Below, piece by piece: positions 52,784 through 61,900 of a DNA stretch of 64,000 bases. Both the position numbers and the translations under genes were made by a program. The number at the start of each line of letters is the position of its first letter. Positions within the stretch are counted from its first letter, which is position 1. The notes under the pieces are model-generated. The model did not search any database. It was not told where the DNA came from and worked only from the letters and a program-made list of their open reading frames with translations. Source of the DNA: JBIOJM01 sp044450785 (GTDB taxonomy: Bacteria > Planctomycetota > Planctomycetia > Isosphaerales > Isosphaeraceae); the NCBI GenBank assembly GCA_044450785.1, contig JBIOJM010000004.1:1-64000 (forward strand), given 5' to 3'.

Positions 52784-53149
52784 TTGCCAGAACAGCGCAG
52801 GTCGCCCCCTGGTGGGATGGTGTATCATGTCTTGAATTACGGCGTCGCGAGAATGCAGCTTTTCGAGAAGCCGGCGGACTTCCAAGCGTTCGAGGGCGTG
52901 TTGCGCGAAACGCGCGACGAGGCTCCAATGCGGATTTGCGCCTATTGCCTGATGCCCAATCATTGGCATTTGTTGCTTTGGCTGGAGTACGATGGCGAAC
53001 TGGCGGCGCTCATGCAGCGATTGACCATCACAGCACGCCTCGGCGCTCTACTTGAATTGTTCGAGATGAACGAGGTTGCTTGTCGTCGCAGAGCCGGGCG
53101 AACAATGCCTCAGGGGCCGGAGAATTCGGCATGGGCCTGCTCTTCTTGA
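52784..53149 (+). pseudogene. Truncated REP-associated (Y1/RAYT-like) transposase
   Basis: The 5' part matches REP-associated tyrosine transposases: PPGGMVYHVLNYGVARMQLFEKPADFQAFEGVL, RICAYCLMPNHWHLLLWL with the metal-binding HWH motif, and ALMQRLTIT. After LTIT homology is lost and a stop follows, so the C-terminal half with the active-site tyrosine is missing. Such enzymes move REP palindromes. An AGGAGG lies upstream near 52758. The end overlaps the DUF433 gene on the other strand. Confidence 0.75.
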
Positions 53150-53382
53150 GCCATCAACGCGGTGATCTCCTCGCAGTGGTCAAAATAGTAACTCAGCGCG
53201 TGGAACACCTGGGCCTCGGTCAGTCCCAGGGCTTCGGCGATCTCCGGAATCGTTTCCCCATGCAGATGAAGGGTCGCGACATGGCGAACAGTAACGCGGA
53301 GACCGTCCACGACCGGCTCCCCGCCGCATACGCCCTCAAGTCGGACAATGTGCGGATGTTCGGTCCTGACGGCATTGGGCAT
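53110..53382 (-). CDS. DUF433 protein, antitoxin-like
   Basis: This 90-residue protein has the DUF433 pattern CGGEPVVDGLRVTVRHVATLHLHGETIPEIAEALGLTEAQVFHALSYYFDH, a small winged-helix fold often paired with a PIN-like DUF5615 toxin. No partner is found downstream: that position is taken by the broken transposase. It is probably an orphan antitoxin or regulator. The ATG at 53382 is the family start. Confidence 0.75.
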   Translation of the reverse strand: MPNAVRTEHPHIVRLEGVCGGEPVVDGLRVTVRHVATLHLHGETIPEIAEALGLTEAQVFHALSYYFDHCEEITALMAQEEQAHAEFSGP

Positions 53383-53542
53383 CTCAGACCTCTTCGATCA
53401 GAGAGCACGCACTCATGACAATTGTATCCGCTCAGCCTGGGAACGGTCCAGACACGCAGCGGCGGCTTCAGACGGCCTCGCCACCAACGGCACCGATATC
53501 TGGATCGTCGATGCCAGGCAAGACAAGGTGTTCAAGTACACC

Positions 53543-53800
53543 AGGATTCTCTGGGATGATGGCCTAGCAGGCACCGGTGTTGCTGCTCCTGAGCCTGACG
53601 GTAGAATCAATGCGATTATTCGAGGCGAGGAGGCGCCCATCTGTCAGAGAGCGCACGCAGTTTCCCGCGCGGCCAGTATGTCCTTCCAAGGCGCGGAGGT
53701 TACGAACGCTGGTCATCGCCCATATCTCATCACACCGCCGCCCCCCTAACTGAAACGGTTGCGGCCCGCCGATTCAAAAGCGACGCAAGACACGCTTCCA
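53543..53800 (-). pseudogene. Degraded copy of part of the WD40-ROCO gene
   Basis: On the minus strand this segment matches the propeller region of the next gene (about 56290-56545) over roughly 250 bp, with many substitutions and small indels. It keeps the same orientation and relative order, so it looks like the remnant of a tandem duplication. Just before it on the plus strand, 53471-53540 reads GLATNGTDIWIVDARQDKVF, a fragment of an unrelated extracellular repeat protein. The remaining bases 53383-53470 and 53801-53987 hold nothing recognised. Confidence 0.7.
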
Positions 53801-53987
53801 AGTTGGCCCGCTAGCAGGATTTCCGGCTGACGTCAACCGTCTCGCGTCTCGGCGGATCGGCCAGGCATCGCCCCGATGGAGCCATAACCGACTCGGTGAT
53901 CGCTTGGCGACAGAGCGAGCTCGATGGCAGACGAAGGATGCGGCACATCTCCTCGTAGCTCAACAGACTGGTTAACCTTTGCGACGA

Positions 53988-56900
53988 TCAAACCTTCAAG
54001 CCACGCATTGATTCGCGCAACTCGATGGCGACCGGATCCCGGGGCTGAATTTCGTAAAGGCTCAAGATGAGATCGAGAGCTGTGTCGAAATACGCTTCAC
54101 TCCGGCGGAAATCGCCGTAAACCCGGCCGTGGAGAAAGTGGGGAAAGGCCGATTCCTCGGTTCCTTCCAGCAAAACCGGCAGCACGCTCTCCTTCCGCGC
54201 CTCGGTTCCAATCATGCGCTTGCCGATCAGGTCTCCTTCCGCGGCCGAAACGTAGCCGCGCATCGGCTCCCTGTTCTCGTACTTGGTCTGATAAAGTGGC
54301 GTCCCCACGACGATCACGCGGCCACATTTGCCGACTCGCTCCACGAACCTCGGCACGCTGGCACCGATCCGCGCGTTCTCCCAACGGTCGAGCACGACGG
54401 TGATGCCGGCCTTGAGCAAATCCGTCGCCAGTGATTTCTCCACCCACCGTTCCTGCTCAGGATTGCCCCAGGCGTAGCTGATGAAGCAATCCGGCGGAGT
54501 GGTCTTCTGTTCCGTCACATAAGTCTTCAGTCGGAACAGCATTTGTTCGAAACGCGACCGCTGGTCCGCCGCGCGACGGTCTGCTTCGACCTCCGCGGCC
54601 TGTTGCTTGGTGAGCTGGATCGGCTTGTCGAATTTCGGGAGCACGATCTTCTCGGCGCATTCGTTGCAGAAGGCGAATTGAGCGCCGACCGACAGTCGCT
54701 TGCGAACGACCGCGCGGTCGAGGGGGTGTCCCTTCGAGCAGGCCACCGGCTCGAACCGCTGCACGGTCAGGTTACGTCGGGCGAGGAAACTCTCGAATAG
54801 ACTTTGGAAGAGCATCCGAATCGGTGCGTCCGCGTTCGTGCCAAAATACAGGACGAAGTCCAGCTCGCCATCCCGCTCCGCCTCCAGCCGGAAGCCGCAC
54901 ACGAGGCCATTGCCCACCTCGTAGCGAGCGTGGTTCCGCCACTGGTTCGTGCGGGTGAAGGTGTGGGTGTAGCCCAGCAACACAACCAGCGAAGCATACA
55001 CGTTTTCCACTGCGCCGCTGACGGTGTAGGCGATGCCGTCCTCCACCTGAGTCGCGTCTTCTTCCAGCGGCCTCTTCAGATTGATGAGTTCCGGAAAGAC
55101 GAGGTAGGCGCGGGTGTTCAGCGGGTCGGTTTCCCGGAAGCAGATGTTGTGCTCGAGGAACAGGACCGCCGCGGAATCCAGCAGGATGTCCCGCTCGATG
55201 ACGGCGAGCTTCTCGAGCTCAGGAAACGTATATCCGCCCGATAACAGCCGCTGCTCCTCGAGCGAGCCGAGTCCCTTTGGATTTCGCCGCGCCTCCAGCA
55301 CGAATGACGCCGCCAGGTTGTTGAGTAGCTCCGGCGCGAGCAGGATCCGCGGCTCACCGCGCGAGGTATTCAACCACGACACATAGCCATGGTTGGCGAG
55401 GTGGCCGGCGGCCGTCAGCATTTCCGCGTCGGTGAACTTCCACTTGGCATCGGTTTTTTCGAGGCGTCTACGCAATTCGGGCGGCGTGAGAATCACCTTG
55501 CGACGACGGCGGTTTTCCTTCAGGTCGAGGACGTGGTCCTTGATCCGTTTGAACGTCTCGGTCGTGACGGTTGCCGGTTTGTCATCCCATGGGATCAGCG
55601 CCTGCATTCGCTGGATGAGCTCCTCGACGCCCTCGCCTTCCTTGGCACTGGTCGTGAGGTAGCCGGCGAGTCCGCGCGTCTTGCAGTAGGCTTCGATTTC
55701 ATCCTGGGTCAACCGGGCGGTGCCCCGGTCGGAACGAGCGGCCACCAGGATCGCGGGAGTCCTGCGTTCTGGTGATCGCTGACGGTCCGCGGCCGAAACT
55801 CCGACTAGCAGTTGCTTCAGCCAGAACTCGACTCCATGGAGCGGATCGTCATCGCGCGTGGGGTCGAAGAGTACGAGGGCCAGGTCAGCGTCGTCGAGAA
55901 ACAACGCGTGGATGAGCCGGTAATCGGGCTGCCCGGCGAGGTCCCACAGAACGGCCTCGCACTGCGCGCCGTCGCTTCGCTTCTGGCAGAGCTGGTTGAG
56001 GAGCCAGAACTGCTGGCCGTGGGTTGAGGCGTGCTCCTTGAACTCGCCATGCGCCAATCGCCAGCCGAGCCCCGTCTTGCCAACGCCGGAGTCGCCCACC
56101 AGCACCACCTTGGCACTGGTGTAGGTGACGCTCGGCGCGGCGGGCTGTCCGAGCAGGACGGCGAGGTCCAGCTCCCAGATGTGGATGACGCGGTCCCGAT
56201 CGTCTATCGGCGTGCCGGGATCCGAACCGACCGTGGCGAGCAAGGGCAGGCGCGGATGGAAGGCGAGGCCGGGGACAAACGCCCTTCCAGCGTCCTCTGG
56301 GATGATGGCCAGGCAGGCACCTGTGTTGCTGCTCCAGAGCCTGACGGTAGAATCCTCGCCGCTCTTTGAGGCGAGAAGGCGCCCATCGGCCAGAGAGTGC
56401 ACGCAATTTACTGCGGAGCCAGTATGTCCTTCCAGGGTGCGGAGCTGACGAAGGCTGGTCATATCCCAAATCGCAATCCCACCGCCGAAACCGCAACCGA
56501 AAAGTTTGCGGCCGGCTGAATCAAAAGCGACGCAAAGCAAGTTTCTACCCACCGACGGCACCGAGTTGGGGAAGATCGCCCGACCGCCGTGATCGCGGTC
56601 ATAGGCTTTCAACGACAGTCTGATGGTTTGCTCATGTTGGCCTACCAGCGTGTGCAACAGCCGCCCGCTTGCCGCCGCCCATAGCCGGACTCTCCCGTCA
56701 CGATCTCCGCTGGCCAAGTTGCCGCCCACCGGATCGAAGGCGACGCTACTGACAGCATCTTTGGGCCCTTCCATAGTGCGCAGCAATCGCCCGCTGGCCG
56801 TCTTCCACAGCTTGACAGTTGCATCCCGACTCCCACTGGCCAGGTTGCGTCCCCGCGGATCAAACGCGACATTCCAGACCTGATCCGTGTGCCCTACAAG

Positions 56901-57242
56901 CGTGCGAAGGCACTCGCCCGTCTCGGCATCCCACAGCTTGACCGTCTTGTCCACACTCCCGCTGGCCAGGTTGCGTCCCCGCGGATCAAACGCGACACTC
57001 CAGACCTGATCCGTGTGCCCTACGAGCGTGCGCAAGCACTCGCCGGTCCCGACATCCCACAGCCGGATGGTCTTGTCCCACGACGGCGACGCCAACATCC
57101 GCCCGTCCGGCGACCACGCGATGCGCCCAATTGTGTCCGTGTGCCCGCGCAGCGTGCGCACGAGCTTCACGCCCCGGGGCAGCTCGGGCGGAGCCGCTTC
57201 CTTCGATTGAGCCGATTGTCTTTTCCGCCTTTTCTGTGCCAA
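53988..57242 (-). CDS. WD40-Roc-COR-TIR signalling protein
   Basis: This 1,084-residue multidomain protein starts at a TTG with GAGG 7 bases upstream. It has about seven WD40 repeats (28-365), a Roc GTPase with VVLVGDSGVGKTGLGWRL (about 378-395), WDLAGQPDYR (about 432) and ARSDRG (about 501), a COR-like linker (about 560-810), cysteine pairs CSKGHP and CNEC (about 833 and 858), and a C-terminal TIR-like domain (PPDCFISYAWGNPEQERWVE, about 913-1045). ROCO proteins are GTP-switched dimers; TIR domains can cleave NAD. It could sense a threat through the propeller and trigger an NAD-depleting or signalling response (inference). It lies 24 bp after the ABC gene on the same strand. Confidence 0.85.
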   Translation of the reverse strand: MAQKRRKRQSAQSKEAAPPELPRGVKLVRTLRGHTDTIGRIAWSPDGRMLASPSWDKTIRLWDVGTGECLRTLVGHTDQVWSVAFDPRGRNLASGSVDKTVKLWDAETGECLRTLVGHTDQVWNVAFDPRGRNLASGSRDATVKLWKTASGRLLRTMEGPKDAVSSVAFDPVGGNLASGDRDGRVRLWAAASGRLLHTLVGQHEQTIRLSLKAYDRDHGGRAIFPNSVPSVGRNLLCVAFDSAGRKLFGCGFGGGIAIWDMTSLRQLRTLEGHTGSAVNCVHSLADGRLLASKSGEDSTVRLWSSNTGACLAIIPEDAGRAFVPGLAFHPRLPLLATVGSDPGTPIDDRDRVIHIWELDLAVLLGQPAAPSVTYTSAKVVLVGDSGVGKTGLGWRLAHGEFKEHASTHGQQFWLLNQLCQKRSDGAQCEAVLWDLAGQPDYRLIHALFLDDADLALVLFDPTRDDDPLHGVEFWLKQLLVGVSAADRQRSPERRTPAILVAARSDRGTARLTQDEIEAYCKTRGLAGYLTTSAKEGEGVEELIQRMQALIPWDDKPATVTTETFKRIKDHVLDLKENRRRRKVILTPPELRRRLEKTDAKWKFTDAEMLTAAGHLANHGYVSWLNTSRGEPRILLAPELLNNLAASFVLEARRNPKGLGSLEEQRLLSGGYTFPELEKLAVIERDILLDSAAVLFLEHNICFRETDPLNTRAYLVFPELINLKRPLEEDATQVEDGIAYTVSGAVENVYASLVVLLGYTHTFTRTNQWRNHARYEVGNGLVCGFRLEAERDGELDFVLYFGTNADAPIRMLFQSLFESFLARRNLTVQRFEPVACSKGHPLDRAVVRKRLSVGAQFAFCNECAEKIVLPKFDKPIQLTKQQAAEVEADRRAADQRSRFEQMLFRLKTYVTEQKTTPPDCFISYAWGNPEQERWVEKSLATDLLKAGITVVLDRWENARIGASVPRFVERVGKCGRVIVVGTPLYQTKYENREPMRGYVSAAEGDLIGKRMIGTEARKESVLPVLLEGTEESAFPHFLHGRVYGDFRRSEAYFDTALDLILSLYEIQPRDPVAIELRESMRGLKV

Positions 57243-57266
57243 AGTTTCGACCTCGACCGGATGGCA

Positions 57267-59066
57267 CTAACGGTACGCCGCCGCCTGGATTCCGTAGAGC
57301 TCCGCGTACTGGCCGCCCTTCGCCACGAGCTCCTCGTGGCCGCCCACCTCGACCACGCGGGAGCCGTCGAGCACGACGATGAGATCGGCCATCCTTACGG
57401 TGCTGAAGCGATGCGACACGAGGATCGTGATCCGGTCGGCGGCACCATTCGATTTCCCGCCGCGCGCGGCCGCCGCATAGCGCTCGAAGAGCGCGTGCTC
57501 GGTCTCGGCGTCCAGCGCCGCCGTTGGCTCATCCAGCACCAGGAGCAGCGGATGATCGCGCATGAAGCCGCGTGCCAGGGCGAGCTTCTGCCACTGGCCG
57601 AAGCTGACCTCCACGCCATCGGGCCACGTCGGGCCGAGCTGCGTCTCGAGCCCGTCCGACAGCTTGGCAATCACATCGTCGGCGCTCGCGCGGTCGACGG
57701 CCGCAACGACTGCCGGCTCATCGTCCAGGCGGGGAAGGTCCCCAACACCAACCGTATGGCGCGCCCGGAACTCGAACCGGAAGAAATCCTGAAACGCGCC
57801 GGCGATCCGCAACCGCCAGAGATCGGCGGGCATACGCGCGAGGTCCAGTCCGTCCACGAGGATGCGACCGCTCGTCGGCCGGTAGAGCCGGCACAAGAGC
57901 TTCACGAGCGTGGTCTTGCCGGCGCCGTTTTCACCCACAATGGCCACCACGGAGCCGGACTTGAGATCGAGGCAGACATCCTCGAGCACGCGGCGCTCCG
58001 TGCCGGGATAGGCGAAGGACACGTGATCGAAGCGAATCCCCGCAGAGAGCCGCTCCGGCACCGGCACGTCGCAGTGCTCGATCAGTGCGGCCGCGTAGTC
58101 CTCGAGCCAGGCCAGGCGCCTCGAGCCGTCGAGCCAGATCCCACGCAGGAACCCGATCTCGCCCACCGTGGCGCCGATGTACGCCGACAGCCGCGAGCCG
58201 GCCGCCAGCACCAGCAGCACGTTGCCCGGTGTTGCATGGATCCAGAGCGAGACGAACGCCACGGCGCCGACGAACCCGGCGCCGAAGACCGCCCACGCCA
58301 GCGTGTTCCAACCGGCACTCCCCCACCGCGCCGCGGCCACCGGCCCGTACCAGCGTTCCCACGCGGCGCGGCGCTCGCTCACCAGACGATCGCCGATACC
58401 GGTCACGCGCACCTCCTTGCCGGGCGGGGCCGTGGTGGCCGTCACGAACAGGTGGCGCGCCAGCCGGTTCGCCGGTGCGGCCTGTTCTTGGGTAGCGCGC
58501 TCCACACCCGGTCGCCACGCGGCGGTAAGCACGGTCGGCAACGCAAACGCGGCGAGCAGCGCGAGCGCCGGGTGGATCGACATCAAGAGCGCCACGGTCA
58601 CGCCCAGTCGCAGGATCCACCCGCATGTGGAGAATAGAGACATGTACATGTGGTCGAGAACGAACACCTGGTCGCGCAGCATCGCAAGCCGGTTCACGTA
58701 TTCCAGGCGCTCGTGGTGCTCGATCGTGGCCACCGACGCCTGCAAGCGGGCCACATGCGATTCGAGGGCGATCGTTAATCGTTCGCGAAACCGTCGCTGG
58801 GTGCGATCGCTGACCACGCGCAGGAACCAGGTTGCCGTGGCCGAGAGGCCCAAGCCCACGGCCGAGGCCACCACGAGCCGGCGGTCGCGAGCCAGCACCC
58901 CGTCCGCGAGCAGCTTGAGCCAGAGCGCCAGGAGCGCGTCTGGTAACGCCGACAGCAGCGACAGACCGAACGCCACCACCAAGAACAGCGGCTCGGCCTC
59001 GTAGGCGCGCTTGAGCGCGCGCCACATGGCGGGCAGCGCGGGCGGCATATCGTCACGCGAGGACAT
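57267..59066 (-). CDS. ABC exporter half-transporter 1
   Basis: This 599-residue protein has a six-span ABC exporter domain (about 15-320) and an ATPase domain with GENGAGKTTLVKLLCRLY (Walker A), VSFGQWQKLALARG (a degenerate signature, normally LSGGQ), LLLVLDEPTAALD (Walker B) and the SHRFSTVR H-loop. The ATG at 59066 overlaps the stop of the preceding ABC gene by 14 bases and follows a GGAGG-rich site. The two proteins probably form a heterodimer. The WD40-ROCO-TIR gene starts 24 bp downstream. Substrate is unknown. Confidence 0.88.
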   Translation of the reverse strand: MSSRDDMPPALPAMWRALKRAYEAEPLFLVVAFGLSLLSALPDALLALWLKLLADGVLARDRRLVVASAVGLGLSATATWFLRVVSDRTQRRFRERLTIALESHVARLQASVATIEHHERLEYVNRLAMLRDQVFVLDHMYMSLFSTCGWILRLGVTVALLMSIHPALALLAAFALPTVLTAAWRPGVERATQEQAAPANRLARHLFVTATTAPPGKEVRVTGIGDRLVSERRAAWERWYGPVAAARWGSAGWNTLAWAVFGAGFVGAVAFVSLWIHATPGNVLLVLAAGSRLSAYIGATVGEIGFLRGIWLDGSRRLAWLEDYAAALIEHCDVPVPERLSAGIRFDHVSFAYPGTERRVLEDVCLDLKSGSVVAIVGENGAGKTTLVKLLCRLYRPTSGRILVDGLDLARMPADLWRLRIAGAFQDFFRFEFRARHTVGVGDLPRLDDEPAVVAAVDRASADDVIAKLSDGLETQLGPTWPDGVEVSFGQWQKLALARGFMRDHPLLLVLDEPTAALDAETEHALFERYAAAARGGKSNGAADRITILVSHRFSTVRMADLIVVLDGSRVVEVGGHEELVAKGGQYAELYGIQAAAYR

Positions 59067-60858
59067 CGTAGTCCACCCCTTCCTCCGGGTCGCCGTCGGC
59101 AACGAACCGCGATGCTTGCAGGTCGAACATGGTGCGGTAGCGGCCGCCGGCGGCCATCAGCTCCGCGTGCGTGCCGAGCTCGACCACGCGGCCATGCTCG
59201 AGCACGCAGATTCGCTCGGCATGCCGCACGGTCGAGAACCGATGCGAGATGAGGATCGTCGTGGTCTGGCGCGTGGCGGTGAGGATGCGGTCGAAGATCT
59301 CGGCCTCGCCGCGCACGTCGAGCTGCGCGGTCGGCTCATCGAGCAGCACGACACCCGCGCCCAGTCGCACGGCGCACAAGGCGCGGGCGAGCGCCACCCG
59401 TTGCCACTGTCCGCCGGAAAGCTCGGTGCCGCCCTCATAGCCGCGCGCGAGCACGGTGTCGAGATCAGCGAGCCCTGCCGCGCCCGCATCGACCAAGGCG
59501 TCGCGGATGACGTCGTCCGGCGCGCCGGCGGGTGCCACGTTATCGCGGAGCGGCAGCTCGAATCGGATGAAGTCCTGGAACACCGCCGCCACCCGCGACC
59601 GCCAGGCAGCGAGGTCGAGCTCGCGGAGGTCGACGCCGTCGACCTCGATGGCGCCGGCCTGGAGGTCGTAGAGCCGGCAGAGGAGCTTGGCCAGCGTGGT
59701 CTTGCCGGCGCCGTTGGAGCCGACGATGGCGAGCGACGACCCGGCCGGAATCGTGAGATCGAAACCGTCGAGCACCGGCTCGCCCGCTGACGGGTAAGCA
59801 AAGGTGACGTTGCGAAAGCGGATCTCTCGCGCCGGCATGCCGGCGGCTGCCCGGGTGCCGCGGACCAGCGAACCGGCGGGTTCCATCGCGTCCTCGAGGC
59901 GGAGCGTTGCAGCGACGGTTGCGGCGGCACTATCGAGCGCCCACGACCACCCGCCGAAGGCGATCAAGCTGGTCGTGATGGCCGCGCTCGCGTAGGTGAC
60001 GACCCGATCGAGTGCGAGTGCGCCGTCGGCCGCGGCGCTGGCCATCGACCAGAACACCACGATGTTGGCGGCAAGCACCAGCAGCAGACTCCAGACCAAC
60101 GGCCGCTCGCGCAGCCGGGTGGCCCGCCATCGCAGCTCGAACAGGCGCCTGCGGCGTGATCGGAATCGCTCAACAGTCCAATCCGCGAGCCCGAAAAGGC
60201 GCAGCTCCTTGGCGGCGAGTGGTTCGACCGCAAGGCGATAGGCGTAGTCGGCGTGGCGCTGGGCTTCGCGGACTTCCTCGGTATTTCGGTCGCGCCACAC
60301 GGCGGCTTCGCGCAACAGCCAGTGCGTGGCGAGCCACGCGCCGGCGAGCAGCAGCGGCGCCCACCACGCGTAACCGGCGAGCACGGCGGCGGAGGCGAGG
60401 CCCGCCACCATCTCCACCAGCCCGGCGCCGATGAAGTCCATGGAGATGAACATGGGCGGGCCGGTGATGCCGAGGTCGAAGTCCCGCGCCATCGTGAGGT
60501 CGCTCGTGAGCGTTGGATTCTCGAGATGGCCCATCCCCGGCGGCTGCACGCAAGCGACGGTGAGCCGGTCATAGAGCCATGCCGCGGCCCGGCTTCCAAG
60601 ATTGGCGCCGATGGCCCGATGAATGGGCGAGAGCACCTGGAGCGGCACGAACACGGCCCCCACCAGCACCAGCGGTAGCGCGAGGTCGTCACCCCGCTGC
60701 ACCGCGCCCACGAGCGTGCCGATGGCGATGGCAAAGAGCGCAGGCAAGATCCCGCGCATCACGAGCACAGCCCACCAGGCCACCGCAAGGGTGCGGTCCG
60801 CTTGCGGCAGGATTCCGAAGAACTTCCACTCGTTGCGCGCGCGAAGGCGTTCGATCAT
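59053..60858 (-). CDS. ABC exporter half-transporter 2
   Basis: This 601-residue protein is an ABC exporter with six spans and a canonical ATPase: GSNGAGKTTLAKLLCRLY, LSGGQWQRVALARAL, GVVLLDEPTAQLD and SHRFSTVR. Its intact signature contrasts with that of its partner, as in heterodimeric exporters with one degenerate site. The ATG at 60858 follows GGGGGAG; longer upstream readings are not membrane-protein-like. It is the first gene of an ABC-ABC-ROCO unit. No precursor-peptide or processing gene is adjacent. Confidence 0.88.
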   Translation of the reverse strand: MIERLRARNEWKFFGILPQADRTLAVAWWAVLVMRGILPALFAIAIGTLVGAVQRGDDLALPLVLVGAVFVPLQVLSPIHRAIGANLGSRAAAWLYDRLTVACVQPPGMGHLENPTLTSDLTMARDFDLGITGPPMFISMDFIGAGLVEMVAGLASAAVLAGYAWWAPLLLAGAWLATHWLLREAAVWRDRNTEEVREAQRHADYAYRLAVEPLAAKELRLFGLADWTVERFRSRRRRLFELRWRATRLRERPLVWSLLLVLAANIVVFWSMASAAADGALALDRVVTYASAAITTSLIAFGGWSWALDSAAATVAATLRLEDAMEPAGSLVRGTRAAAGMPAREIRFRNVTFAYPSAGEPVLDGFDLTIPAGSSLAIVGSNGAGKTTLAKLLCRLYDLQAGAIEVDGVDLRELDLAAWRSRVAAVFQDFIRFELPLRDNVAPAGAPDDVIRDALVDAGAAGLADLDTVLARGYEGGTELSGGQWQRVALARALCAVRLGAGVVLLDEPTAQLDVRGEAEIFDRILTATRQTTTILISHRFSTVRHAERICVLEHGRVVELGTHAELMAAGGRYRTMFDLQASRFVADGDPEEGVDYDVLA

Positions 60859-61299
60859 CGGTACAGCTCCCCCTCTGGCCCCGACACAATACTCGCCCTG
60901 GAGCGATTTTGCGAGAACCAGGCTGCCGCCCCTTGAACCATGCTCCTTTTTACGGATCTCAACCGCGAAGAACACAAAAATCACATAGAAAACCAAGGAC
61001 GAAAAAGGAGACTTCTCGCTGATCACCACCTGGTTTGGCGGAGCGAAACCGCGATCACCAGGCGGTTCGCGCCCTCACCCCATCCCTCTCCCCACAAAAG
61101 GGGCGAGGGCGACCGGTCTTCTCCTTCGCGTCGTAAGGTGAAAATGCCGTCGGCCTTTCATCTTTACCACCTCGCCCCCACGGGGAGAGGTCGGCCGAAG
61201 GCCGGGTGAGGGGGTCCGCGCGGTAGCGTTCGGCGAGGAGTCTCCGAAAAAGGGGCCTGTAAGCGTTCACAGGATGATCGGTCCTCGAGAGCGGATCGG
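60859..61299. other. Interval upstream of the ABC operon
   Basis: These bases should hold the promoter of the ABC-ABC-ROCO unit. They also contain an inverted repeat, GCCCTCACCCCATCCCTCTC (61071-61090) facing a GGGGAGAGG...GGGTGAGGGGG arm (61182-61214), of a type dispersed in planctomycete genomes. No gene is recognised. Confidence 0.6.
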
Positions 61300-61760
61300 T
61301 CAGCGGGGAACGTCACTGTACCAACCGCGCCATGCAGATTGGCGGCGGCGGAAGAGCGTGATGTAAAGCGGGTTGGTCTTGATCAGCGTCCGCAAAGTCG
61401 GCCATTGATCATACCGCCTGCATGAGGGGACAACCCGGACATCACCTGCACGATTCGGCTCAACAGTATTTCCGGGACGAGGGTGTCAGCGTCCAGAAAG
61501 ATGAGTAGGCCGCCGGACGCGGCACCCGCCCCGGCGTTGCGGACCCGCGCGATGTTGTGCTCGGGGACCGGGATGACCCTCGTGCCAGCGGCGAGGGCGA
61601 TTTCGGCGGTCCGATCCGAGCTGGCATTATCGACCACGATGATCTCAACGTCCCGATCGGGAACGGCTTCGAGATGTTCCTCGGCCCGGTGGAGGTGCTC
61701 CAAAGTCTGAGGGAGGTATCGCTCTTCGTTGAAGGCCGGGATGATCACCGAGATCGTCAT
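61300..61760 (-). pseudogene. Broken family 2 glycosyltransferase
   Basis: From the ATG at 61760 the frame reads TISVIIPAFNEERYLPQTLEHL, IIVVDNASSDRT and LIFLDADT, a clear GT2 N-terminal half with its DxD-like motif. After about residue 112 the homology stops at MSGLSPHAGG and the frame ends at 61383. In another frame the segment QWPTLRTLIKTNPLYITLFR to 61300 is a plausible GT2 C-terminus, so an internal deletion has joined two parts out of frame. Intact enzymes are about 230-300 residues. Confidence 0.7.
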
Positions 61761-61900
61761 TCGACGGATTTCCGATCCGTATTTGCTGTGAGCCGCGCTA
61801 AGTTATCTCAAGGATGAGCACACCGAAAGGATTCTCGAGGGAATAAGTCCCATCGAAAATAAGTCGCACGTCGTTGAGCACTCTCTCAAGGCCGAGTTTT

